This document shows positions 1 through 6,063 of a stretch of DNA of 6,360 nucleotides, piece by piece; position 1 is the stretch's first letter; each line of letters starts with the position of its first letter. Where the stretch lies: assembly GCA_021835185.1 (NCBI GenBank), contig JAKBQO010000089.1:1-6360 (forward strand), in the 5' to 3' direction. A program made the translations under genes and the position numbers. The DNA is from Thermoplasmata archaeon (GTDB taxonomy: Archaea > Thermoplasmatota > Thermoplasmata > Thermoplasmatales > Thermoplasmataceae). Below the pieces are notes generated by a model that was not told the origin of the DNA, did no database searches, and saw nothing but the letters and a program-made list of their open reading frames with translations.

Positions 1-1
1 A

Positions 2-634
2 TGCATACAGACGCTGGAGGAGGTAAATAAGGCATCGTCCGGAATTCTTTCAATGGCGGATGTTTCAACAGAAGAAGGCAGGAAAAAATTATTCAGGGAT
101 GCTATAGAAAAACTTGGAAAACCTGACATACTTATCAACAACGCAGGAGTTGGTATTCTCGAGCCATTCGAAAACATAGATGAAAAACACATGCAATTGA
201 TGTTTAACACTAACCTCTATTCTCCAGTATGGCTTTCCAGAGAGTTCGTTAGCAAGTACGACAATGGCGTTATTATAAATATGGCCTCACTGGCAGGCAT
301 ATCCCCTTTCCCCGGGCTATCTGTATATGGAATGACCAAGGCAGCGCTTATTAGCATGACTAAATATCTTTCCCTGGAAGCTGCCGGCCACCATATCCGT
401 GTAAATGCTGTTGCACCGGGAGTAGTTAAAACCAGGATGGGAGACAGCCTTCTAAAAATCATGAATCTAGACGAGAAAAATTTTTCTAAGAAATTTACGC
501 TTACGGGCAAACTCATAGACCCTGATGAAGTTGCAGATACGGTTCTTTATTTGATCAGGAACGAATCTATGACTGGCCAGGTTATAACAATAGACTCGGG
601 TGGAGAACAGATGGCAACGGATTATTTCAGATAA
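2..634 (+). CDS. Short-chain dehydrogenase/reductase (SDR), 5'-truncated by window edge
   Basis: This is the C-terminal 210 residues of a classical SDR, an NAD(P)(H)-dependent cytosolic oxidoreductase acting on carbonyl or alcohol groups. The frame is open from base 2, so the ATG at 53 is internal: it encodes the Met of an MADVS segment, equivalent to the conserved Asp-Val region after beta-3. The N-terminal Rossmann TGxxxGIG loop, roughly 40 residues, lies outside the window. Visible motifs are NNAG (137-148), a catalytic Ser in NMAS followed 13 residues later by Tyr in YGMTK (YxxxK, about 326-340), VNAVAPG after it, and a C-terminal GQVITIDSGG. The Ser-x13-Tyr-x3-Lys spacing matches FabG-type enzymes. 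FabG-like annotation is likely in automated pipelines, but archaea lack bacterial fatty-acid synthesis, so the substrate is open; glucose/sugar dehydrogenase is another option. The family is certain, the substrate is not known. Confidence 0.93.
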   Translation, partial: CIQTLEEVNKASSGILSMADVSTEEGRKKLFRDAIEKLGKPDILINNAGVGILEPFENIDEKHMQLMFNTNLYSPVWLSREFVSKYDNGVIINMASLAGISPFPGLSVYGMTKAALISMTKYLSLEAAGHHIRVNAVAPGVVKTRMGDSLLKIMNLDEKNFSKKFTLTGKLIDPDEVADTVLYLIRNESMTGQVITIDSGGEQMATDYFR

Positions 635-679
635 AGGGTTAATGTACCCATAATAATATTAATATACAGATACATAATA

Positions 680-686
680 TTTTTTT
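680..686 (+). terminator. T-run terminator after the SDR gene
   Basis: Seven consecutive T lie 46 bp after the SDR stop codon, the type of signal at which archaeal RNA polymerase terminates. They sit inside a small inverted repeat, ACATAA (672-677) and TTATGT (685-690). A four-bp GGGT/ACCC stem (636-639, 646-649) follows the stop codon. The next promoter starts about 10 bp later, so this run plausibly separates the two transcripts. Confidence 0.45.
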
Positions 687-695
687 ATGTGGGAA

Positions 696-703
696 TTTAT
701 AAA
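696..703 (+). promoter_or_regulatory. TATA box of the iron alcohol dehydrogenase gene
   Basis: TTTATAAA is preceded by a purine-rich GGGAA that could serve as the BRE. About 25 bp downstream of the box centre puts the transcription start near 725, giving a leader of about 35 nt. That leader is long enough to carry the Shine-Dalgarno seen at 748-754, unlike the other promoters in this window. Confidence 0.6.
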
Positions 704-747
704 CGTAAAGCCGGAAAAAATCTATAATAATAACAACAATTCAGAAA

Positions 748-754
748 GAGGCGA
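748..754 (+). promoter_or_regulatory. Shine-Dalgarno of the alcohol dehydrogenase gene
   Basis: GAGGCGA differs by one base from GAGGTGA, the complement of the archaeal 16S rRNA 3' end, and ends five bases before the ATG at 760. It fixes that start codon. It is the only clear ribosome binding site immediately upstream of a start in this window. Confidence 0.65.
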
Positions 755-759
755 TTTAT

Positions 760-1881
760 ATGTGGTTTTTTAGGTCGCCGCAGATAATATTTGGTGATGA
801 ATCATTAGGATTTCTGGAATCATTGTCAATAAAAAGAGCTGTTATAGTTTCAGATAAAAATATCAGAAAAGCAGGCCTTGTAGACCTAGTAATAAAGAAC
901 CTGCATGGAACAGAATTATTAATAATTGATGATATCCCGGAAGAGCCGGAATACAGAGCTATTGCAAAACACCTGGATGAGATAAATCAATTCAAACCGG
1001 ATTATTTTATATCTGTAGGAGGCGGTTCTGTTATAGATAGTTCAAAAATATTATTCTTTAAGTATGAACGCCCGGATCTCGAATTTTATGATGTTACACC
1101 ACTTGTTAAACTGAATTTGAGGCAGAAAAGCAAATTAATTTCGATTCCCACAACCAGTGGCACCGGTTCGGAATGTACCTGGGCTGCAGTAATTTCAGAT
1201 GAAATGGAAAATAGGAAAGATGAGCTGGCATCACCGGAAATAATGCCTGACTATGCAATACTTGACCCGCAGATGGTTAAATCACTGCCAAAAACCCAGA
1301 CAATAAATACTGCAACCGATGCTATCACACACGCCATAGAAGGTTACACAAGCAGATGGAACAATCCATATTCCGATGCCATGGCTGAGAAGGCCATTGA
1401 ACTAATTATTCCGTCAATAGTTAAACTGGTGAAAGATCCGGAGAATCTGGAGTTGAGAAATAATGTTCATATAGGGGCATCTATGGCAGGATTATCATTT
1501 TCAAATTCCCAGATAGGGCTAGCGCATGCTCTGGGCCATTCTCTAGGTGCAATGTTTCATGTGGCGCATGGAAAATCTGTTGGCATATTTCTTCCAGGAG
1601 TAATTAAATTTAATTATGCGGCAGCCGGGGAGAAGTATCAGAGGCTTAACCTCTTAATTCCTGAAATGTATAGAGGGAAAACACTGTACGAATCCATAGT
1701 TATTATACTCAAAGCTCTGGGGCAAACTATCAGGATATCTGAAACCGGGCTGGATGAAAAAGCATTCCGGAATAATCTCGATAAGCTTGTGAGCCTGGCA
1801 TCGGAATCCACGGGAATTGTAACAAATCCAGCGGATGCCAGCAGGGATGACATAACGCGGCTGTTTCTGGATTCGTGGTAA
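760..1881 (+). CDS. Iron-dependent (group III) alcohol dehydrogenase
   Basis: This is a 373-residue cytosolic NAD(P)-dependent alcohol dehydrogenase of the Fe-ADH family, close to the family's usual 380-390 residues. The N-terminal half is a Rossmann-like domain with the dinucleotide motif GGGS (87-90) and Asp93, then the TTSGTGSE signature (131-138). The all-helical C-terminal half carries four metal ligands: Asp187 and His191 (in TATDAITHAIE), His256 and His270 (in GLAHALGH and HVAHGKS). Their spacing (4, 65, 14) nearly equals that of E. coli FucO (Asp196, His200, His263, His277), so an active metal site is expected. His260 is also conserved. The end has the family's NP...DDI..L pattern. 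The start is supported by a Shine-Dalgarno. The gene has its own promoter and follows an SDR on the same strand, suggesting a shared alcohol/aldehyde or sugar metabolism role. Substrate is unknown; related subgroups include lactaldehyde reductase, 1,3-propanediol dehydrogenase and butanol dehydrogenase. Confidence 0.94.
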   Translation: MWFFRSPQIIFGDESLGFLESLSIKRAVIVSDKNIRKAGLVDLVIKNLHGTELLIIDDIPEEPEYRAIAKHLDEINQFKPDYFISVGGGSVIDSSKILFFKYERPDLEFYDVTPLVKLNLRQKSKLISIPTTSGTGSECTWAAVISDEMENRKDELASPEIMPDYAILDPQMVKSLPKTQTINTATDAITHAIEGYTSRWNNPYSDAMAEKAIELIIPSIVKLVKDPENLELRNNVHIGASMAGLSFSNSQIGLAHALGHSLGAMFHVAHGKSVGIFLPGVIKFNYAAAGEKYQRLNLLIPEMYRGKTLYESIVIILKALGQTIRISETGLDEKAFRNNLDKLVSLASESTGIVTNPADASRDDITRLFLDSW

Positions 1882-1892
1882 TCCGAACTGCT

Positions 1893-1923
1893 CCAGCGAG
1901 TTAATTATTTTCTGTTTCGCTGG
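1893..1923 (+). terminator. Hairpin and T-rich tract after the alcohol dehydrogenase
   Basis: CCAGCGA (1893-1899) and TCGCTGG (1917-1923) form a perfect seven-bp stem with a 17-base T-rich loop, beginning 12 bp after the stop codon. Archaeal termination depends mostly on T-runs. The loop is T-rich but broken, so this may be a terminator or an mRNA 3'-end stabilising hairpin. Confidence 0.4.
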
Positions 1924-2019
1924 CAAAAGTCACTGTACATATAGCTTTATACTAAAATCTTTAAAGCATTAAAATTTGTTAGCAAAATGATAATTTTCGA
2001 TTGCCCGTAGAATTTTAAA

Positions 2020-2035
2020 GCACAACCTCCTGTGC
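2020..2035 (+). other. Small hairpin with an anti-Shine-Dalgarno loop
   Basis: GCACA (2020-2024) pairs with TGTGC (2031-2035), leaving the six-base loop ACCTCC. In RNA read from the plus strand the loop is identical to the ribosomal anti-Shine-Dalgarno core. Read from the minus strand, 2025-2031 gives AGGAGGT, but the only start nearby is a GTG followed by one codon and a stop. The rest of the 263-bp gap between the converging genes (1882-2144) holds AT-rich DNA and no gene that I can support. Confidence 0.3.
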
Positions 2036-2095
2036 CTTCAGTTCATAGTATTAAATTCACTTGCATTTTCTTATTTTAATAAACCAGTTTATAAT

Positions 2096-2103
2096 AAAAA
2101 AAG
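2096..2103 (-). terminator. T-run terminator of the FAD oxidoreductase transcript
   Basis: On the minus strand this reads C followed by seven T, about 41 bp after the stop codon of the flavoprotein gene. It is a plausible archaeal intrinsic terminator for leftward transcription. It sits in the convergent gap, where both transcripts need to end. Confidence 0.45.
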
Positions 2104-2144
2104 ACGAGTATTAAAGGTTAGGATTCATTTATAATAGGGGAAAA

Positions 2145-3383
2145 TTAGAGCACCATATCCTCGATCTTTGTGCTTCTGTACCTTCCAGTGTATGTATTAT
2201 TAATCTTCTTGCCTCCATAAAGTGTTGTGGTGTTTTTATGGTCATATCTTGCTGCCACGATTCTTCCTATTGAGTCCCCCTTCATAATTCCTCCACCGGT
2301 AGAACCGGAAACCACAATTAAATTGATCTCGTTGAATATATATGGCATGAAATCTATGGTGTTGTATGAATAGTATCCTGCCCATGATGCGGTGATCCTT
2401 GAGTCTTCAGATGCCGGGAAATAATTGTCCAGTATTGGCTTTATGTTGTATGTATAAAAATCCGGTTCAGGTTCTGGATTTTCAGTAAATGAAAAATCTC
2501 TGTTAAGTTCATCTGCAAGACTTGTCCAGAATGAATTAGCCTGGGGATAGGGCCTCATGTATACGCCAGTAGGGAATATTGTAAATGGAAATACACCGGA
2601 ATCGTTAAAAATATTTTTGCCGATAAGTTTCTGTATTCCCGGTGAGGTTATCTGGAATATCTGCCGCTTTTTAGGCCTTAGATGTGAATCTATTCCTACA
2701 GGATTCAGTAATGCGGTTGTCCAGACATCTGTGCATAACACATAAAAATCAGATTCCAGAATTCCCTTATCGGTCTCAGCATATTTTATTTCCGATTTCT
2801 GCCAGTTAAATGGCTCTCCTGGATAATTTAAAGACGTGTCAGGGGCAAGAACAAGTTTTTTTACAAATGTATTGAACATGAAATTAACACCCATTTCCAG
2901 AAGCCTGTCGTAGTACCATTTTGATAGGAGGTCTGGTTCTATAATGCCTGCATTTTCGTCTATGACAGCAGATTTAATTGAGTCTATACCCATGACTTCC
3001 CTTGTGTCCTTATCTATATTTAAATTAAAAATTTCCGAAAGGTCTTCGTCTACAAAACGTGAATGAGGATATTTTGATATAAAATCCCTGGCTTTTTCAT
3101 GGTCGAATAGGAATAGGTAGCCGGTAAATTTCATCCCCAGGTCGACATCCATATCGTTCTGTAAATGCTTATAGAAATTTATGGCAGTCTGTGCCATAAC
3201 CTGATTTTCCCTCAAAGTAAAGAAATCCCTGAATGCAGCTGCACTTTTTGCTGTATTTCCCTGTGAAAAAGTCTTAAACTTGTCCACCACAAGAATTTTA
3301 AGTGACGAATCCTTTTTCTTGAGATGGTAAGCAGAGCTCAACCCTGTTATTCCCGCACCTATAACAACTACATCATACTTCAT
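2145..3383 (-). CDS. DAO-family FAD-dependent oxidoreductase (sarcosine/amino-acid oxidase-like)
   Basis: This 412-residue soluble flavoprotein oxidises an amine or amino acid, passing electrons to oxygen or another acceptor. The N-terminus has the FAD-binding beta-alpha-beta with GAGITG (9-14) and an acidic residue ending beta-2 (Asp34). It is followed by NTAKSAAAFR (43-52), which resembles the flavin/substrate segment of sarcosine dehydrogenases. WAGYYSYNTID (334-344) and GSTGGGIMKGDSIGR (360-374) form the C-terminal DAO signature. In monomeric sarcosine oxidase a Cys in the region equivalent to Tyr337 carries FAD covalently; none is here, so FAD is probably non-covalent. The usual AGAW flavin contact appears as CTDVW (217-221). 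The ATG at 3383 lies about 25 bp from its TATA box with no Shine-Dalgarno, so the mRNA is probably leaderless. It is downstream of, and codirectional with, the GNAT-like gene. The substrate cannot be told from sequence alone; proline, sarcosine and glycine-type substrates are all possible. Confidence 0.87.
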   Translation of the reverse strand: MKYDVVVIGAGITGLSSAYHLKKKDSSLKILVVDKFKTFSQGNTAKSAAAFRDFFTLRENQVMAQTAINFYKHLQNDMDVDLGMKFTGYLFLFDHEKARDFISKYPHSRFVDEDLSEIFNLNIDKDTREVMGIDSIKSAVIDENAGIIEPDLLSKWYYDRLLEMGVNFMFNTFVKKLVLAPDTSLNYPGEPFNWQKSEIKYAETDKGILESDFYVLCTDVWTTALLNPVGIDSHLRPKKRQIFQITSPGIQKLIGKNIFNDSGVFPFTIFPTGVYMRPYPQANSFWTSLADELNRDFSFTENPEPEPDFYTYNIKPILDNYFPASEDSRITASWAGYYSYNTIDFMPYIFNEINLIVVSGSTGGGIMKGDSIGRIVAARYDHKNTTTLYGGKKINNTYTGRYRSTKIEDMVL

Positions 3384-3403
3384 ATCATTGGAAAATTCAC
3401 AAC

Positions 3404-3413
3404 TTTATATAAA
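3404..3413 (-). promoter_or_regulatory. TATA box of the FAD oxidoreductase gene
   Basis: TTTATATAAA is a perfect palindrome, so it reads the same on both strands. On the minus strand its centre is 25.5 bp upstream of the ATG at 3383, which places transcription start at or beside the start codon. The bases between the box and the ATG have no GGAGG-like site, which fits a leaderless mRNA. Confidence 0.65.
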
Positions 3414-3482
3414 TCTATGTTTAGAGAATATAATGGAATGATATTTTTTGTGTGCTTTGCCGGATTACCCTGCACAATTTTA

Positions 3483-4190
3483 TTATTTGGCCTGGTGAGG
3501 GGCAATATTATATAGTTTCAATAATTCACCTGAATTGATAAATCCCAATTTTAATAGCCCATCTTTTAGTTTTTCCTGGTATGGCGCATATATAACAATA
3601 TTTTCGGTCTGCGATTTATATATATTGGCTATAGAGGATATTATATCATAAATAGACACTTCGTAACCATCTTTATAATGCAGGCATCCTATAGCGCATG
3701 ACTTAATATTTAATGAAAGCACCTTTACAGAGCCTAGTATCTCACCGTTTTTGCGTTTAATGAAAATATTATTATGCCTATCCTCTTTTCCGGTGCTTCC
3801 CGTATCTCTTTCTACGCCATCTGCAACTGTTGTGCCCTCATATTCCCTGATTTTAAGCCTCATTACCAGTAAACCAGAATATTCAACACTAAACCTGGAT
3901 TGTATTATATCCAGGTTCTTTTTATCTATGTACAGAACCTGGTTGCTTTTAATTTCAATATTTCCTATAACTGCCTTAAGAGATTTACTGTTTCCATAGA
4001 ACCACATTTCATCGTGTACAGGGTCAACTGAAAGGATCCCTTTTATTACTCCGTTGTCATATATTATCTTTGAGTAATCTGGATAATCTTCCAGCAATGA
4101 AACGAGCCGTGTATTTTTGTAAGGGTCTTTCATCATGAATTCTGTTGCCAGGTATGTATTTTCAGTTTTGAACGGAACGATATTTTCCAT
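3483..4190 (-). CDS. Uncharacterised protein with two degenerate GNAT-like lobes
   Basis: I do not recognise this 235-residue soluble protein by name, but both halves follow the secondary-structure order of GNAT acetyltransferases. The N-lobe (about 1-115) has DPYKN (22-26), a strand pair at DNGVIKGILSV, a beta-4-like EMWFYG (61-66), a helix, QVLYID, a helix, and LLVMRL. The C-lobe (about 140-235) has NGEILGSVKV, AIGCLHY, a helix, ENIVIYAP (196-203), then LLKLGF (212-217) and LLKLYN, typical of a GNAT end. A polar Gly/Asp/Glu-rich linker (117-140) joins them. Neither lobe has the R/Q-x-x-G-x-G/A loop that binds the acetyl-CoA pyrophosphate. It may therefore be a non-catalytic binding or regulatory protein, or have a different donor. 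Starting at 4190 keeps the first strand; Met19 and Met20 are weaker alternatives. It is transcribed divergently from the MFS gene and 99 bp upstream of the flavoprotein gene. Coding status is well supported, function is unknown. Confidence 0.78.
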   Translation of the reverse strand: MENIVPFKTENTYLATEFMMKDPYKNTRLVSLLEDYPDYSKIIYDNGVIKGILSVDPVHDEMWFYGNSKSLKAVIGNIEIKSNQVLYIDKKNLDIIQSRFSVEYSGLLVMRLKIREYEGTTVADGVERDTGSTGKEDRHNNIFIKRKNGEILGSVKVLSLNIKSCAIGCLHYKDGYEVSIYDIISSIANIYKSQTENIVIYAPYQEKLKDGLLKLGFINSGELLKLYNIAPHQAK

Positions 4191-4206
4191 GTTTGATAAT
4201 GTATTA

Positions 4207-4214
4207 TTTATAAA
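4207..4214 (-). promoter_or_regulatory. TATA box of the GNAT-like gene
   Basis: The palindromic TTTATAAA is centred about 20 bp upstream of the ATG at 4190 on the minus strand. That is five bp closer than the spacing at the other leaderless genes here. Either the functional box is shifted a few bases upstream into the adjoining AATTTA, or transcription starts inside the annotated N-terminus. Confidence 0.45.
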
Positions 4215-4271
4215 TTAATATGCCGTATTAAACTGGTAGCAGATACAAAATGAACCAACGTGATTATACAA

Positions 4272-4297
4272 TTTAGTAATAAATAGTTTAGTAATAA
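4272..4297 (+). repeat. Direct repeat upstream of the MFS promoter
   Basis: Two perfect copies of TTTAGTAATAA occupy 4272-4282 and 4287-4297, a 15-bp period. The second copy ends two bases before the MFS TATA box. Position and identity suggest a binding site for a transcription factor acting at or near TBP/TFB, but AT-rich composition makes short repeats fairly easy to find. Confidence 0.4.
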
Positions 4298-4299
4298 TA

Positions 4300-4308
4300 T
4301 TTATATAA
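4300..4308 (+). promoter_or_regulatory. TATA box of the MFS transporter gene
   Basis: TTTATATAA is centred at 4304 and overlaps the first base of the ATG at 4308, which therefore cannot lie in the mRNA. The in-frame ATG at 4329 is 25 bp from the centre, the leaderless spacing also seen at 3383 and 6064. The box thus decides the transporter start. Confidence 0.65.
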
Positions 4309-4311
4309 TGT

Positions 4312-4319
4312 ATTGCAAT
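4312..4319 (+). promoter_or_regulatory. Palindrome between TATA box and MFS start (possible operator)
   Basis: ATTGCAAT is a perfect eight-bp palindrome between the TATA box and the expected transcription start. A repressor bound here would block polymerase recruitment, as archaeal repressors commonly do. The palindrome is short, with no extension of the arms, so this is a weak call. Confidence 0.25.
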
Positions 4320-4328
4320 TTTAAACTG

Positions 4329-6029
4329 ATGCAGGAAAAATGGATTGCACTCAGCAACACAACTATAGGACAATTAATGGCCACAATAAACACCAGCATA
4401 ATTATAGTAGCACTTCCATCAATTTTTGTCGGCATTCATTTAAATCCTATGCAGGCCAGTTCATTTCCCTATCTTTTATGGCTTATCATGAGCTATATGA
4501 TAGTTCTCTCTGTACTTCTCGTCAGTATTGGAAAACTTTCCGATATATTTGGACGGGTAAAAATATTCAATCTTGGTTTTTTAATTTTTACCATAGGTTC
4601 AATATTGCTTTATATAGCACCGGGAACAGGATACACCGTGGCTCTGGAACTTATAATATTCAGGATTGTCCAGGCTGTGGGTGGGGCATTCATAATGGCC
4701 AACACATTTGCCATAATCACAGATAACTTTTTACCTAAAGAACGTGGTTTTGCAATTTCCATAAACAGTGTGGCTGCAGTTTCCGGAGTGAGCATTGGTG
4801 TGGTCCTGGGAGGAATCCTGTCAACCATATACTGGAGGGACATTTTTCTTATAAGTATACCAATAGGCGTATTCGGTACTTTATGGTCATTCCTTAAACT
4901 GAAGGACGTCCGGGAAAGGGCTGCAAGGCATATAGACATCCCGGGCAATATACTCTTTGCTGTAGGCCTTATCATATTGCTCCTCGGGGTAACATATGGC
5001 ATAACTCCCTATAAGAATAATCCCATGGGATGGACCAACCCGCTTGTGATATCAGCCCTTGCAATTGGGGCGATAATGCTGGTTCTGTTCCCATTTGTAG
5101 AAAACAGGGTAAAAGGTCCCATGTTTGATATGCGGTTATTCAAATCAAGAAATTTTAGCATAAGCATATTTACAGCATTTGTTTCAGCGATGACCATGAT
5201 GGGCTTAATGTATATGCTCACGCTCATATTTCAGGGAATCTGGCTCCCGATACGTGGATACAGGTATGCAGTAACACCTCTATGGGCAGGCATATATATG
5301 CTGCCACTGCCAATATTTATGGGCATATTCGGAGTTCTTTCCAGTAAACTTGCAGAACGGTTCGATGCGAGGTGGCTCACTACAATAGGGCTTTTCATAT
5401 CTGGCTTTGCCCTCCTTGCACTGGTTACATTAACGTATAACTTTTCCTATGTTTTCCTCGCCATTGTAATAAGTATTTTCGGAATCGGGTATGGCATATT
5501 TAACGTTCCCAATTTAACCGTAGCTATGTCATCTGTCCCGGCAGATGAAAGGGGTGCTACATCAGGAATACTCAATACTATGAGAAATACCGGATACGCG
5601 GCAAGCATAGGGGCATTTTTCTCAATATTGTTGCTGGGGCTTTCCTTAACATATCCAGGTTCAATCACACATGGATTAAATTCAGAAAATGCACAGAGCC
5701 TTGTCCAGTATTTCAATAACATCCCACCTACGGAAATATTGTTTTCCACATTTCTCGGGCTAAACACTGTAAAGGACGTTATCTCTACAGTACCGGCAAG
5801 TGTTATTTCAGGTCTCCCTTCCGGAGTCATGGACACTATTTCAGGCAATATATGGTTCCCTGAAACTATAGCCACGGCTTTCATGACATCTATGCACGAC
5901 GTATTCTACGTAGGTTTTGGAGCATCTATTATTGCAGGTATAGCGTCGCTCTTCAGAACGCCTTCTGGTGATAATGGTGAAGCAAAAGTAGGGGGTAATA
6001 ATGCTTCCCGGAACAACAGGTCAAAATAG
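4329..6029 (+). CDS. MFS transporter, DHA2 (14-helix) drug-exporter type
   Basis: This 566-residue integral membrane protein is a proton-coupled exporter of the 14-helix DHA2 family, probably moving drugs or other small molecules out of the cell. Hydrophobic segments (numbered from the Met at 4329) lie near 12-34, 46-67, 79-98, 102-129, 140-165, 171-189, 205-225, 237-257, 276-301, 316-338, 348-370, 373-396, 420-441 and 520-542. MFS motif A, GKLSDIFGRVK (68-78), sits between helices 2 and 3. Helix 4 has the motif B-like RIVQAVGG. Motif C in helix 5 is present as G153-x3-G157-V-x2-G161-G162, with Val where antiporters usually have Pro. A loop of about 75 residues separates helices 13 and 14, and a polar tail closes the protein. 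An upstream in-frame ATG at 4308 overlaps the TATA box, so I chose 4329. Family is clear; substrate and direction are inferred. Confidence 0.92.
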   Translation: MQEKWIALSNTTIGQLMATINTSIIIVALPSIFVGIHLNPMQASSFPYLLWLIMSYMIVLSVLLVSIGKLSDIFGRVKIFNLGFLIFTIGSILLYIAPGTGYTVALELIIFRIVQAVGGAFIMANTFAIITDNFLPKERGFAISINSVAAVSGVSIGVVLGGILSTIYWRDIFLISIPIGVFGTLWSFLKLKDVRERAARHIDIPGNILFAVGLIILLLGVTYGITPYKNNPMGWTNPLVISALAIGAIMLVLFPFVENRVKGPMFDMRLFKSRNFSISIFTAFVSAMTMMGLMYMLTLIFQGIWLPIRGYRYAVTPLWAGIYMLPLPIFMGIFGVLSSKLAERFDARWLTTIGLFISGFALLALVTLTYNFSYVFLAIVISIFGIGYGIFNVPNLTVAMSSVPADERGATSGILNTMRNTGYAASIGAFFSILLLGLSLTYPGSITHGLNSENAQSLVQYFNNIPPTEILFSTFLGLNTVKDVISTVPASVISGLPSGVMDTISGNIWFPETIATAFMTSMHDVFYVGFGASIIAGIASLFRTPSGDNGEAKVGGNNASRNNRSK

Positions 6030-6033
6030 AAAG

Positions 6034-6043
6034 TATATTTAAA
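6034..6043 (+). promoter_or_regulatory. TATA box of the downstream GNAT gene
   Basis: TATATTTAAA begins four bases after the MFS stop codon and is centred about 25 bp before the ATG at 6064, with no Shine-Dalgarno between. The acetyltransferase can therefore be made from its own leaderless mRNA. There is no T-run after the MFS gene, so read-through is also possible. Confidence 0.55.
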
Positions 6044-6063
6044 TGCCTTTAAATTAATCCACC

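Noticed and set aside
217..516. 99-codon minus-strand frame inside the SDR
   Set aside because: It is fully antisense to conserved SDR motifs, has no promoter or ribosome binding site, and its translation resembles no family.
53..634. ATG at 53 as the SDR start
   Set aside because: The frame is open from base 2 with SDR-like sequence, and starting at 53 would remove the cofactor-binding loop that every SDR needs.
1638..1926. Two minus-strand frames over the end of the alcohol dehydrogenase
   Set aside because: Both are shadows of a well-supported gene, in two different frames, with no initiation signal.
2025..2031. AGGAGGT on the minus strand as a ribosome binding site
   Set aside because: The only start within range is a GTG followed by one codon and a stop, so no protein can be assigned to it.
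3451..3476. TGTGC/GCACA inverted repeat as terminator of the GNAT-like gene
   Set aside because: The stem is only five bp with a 16-base loop, and leftward transcription meets an A-run rather than a T-run after it.
4340..4726. 128-codon plus-strand frame inside the MFS gene
   Set aside because: It is a +1-type shadow of the transporter frame; its His/Asn/Tyr-rich composition is typical of an out-of-frame reading.
4610..5884. Three minus-strand frames inside the MFS gene (4610-5002, 5009-5227, 5447-5884)
   Set aside because: They are antisense to membrane helices with strong MFS motifs, and none has a promoter or recognisable domain.
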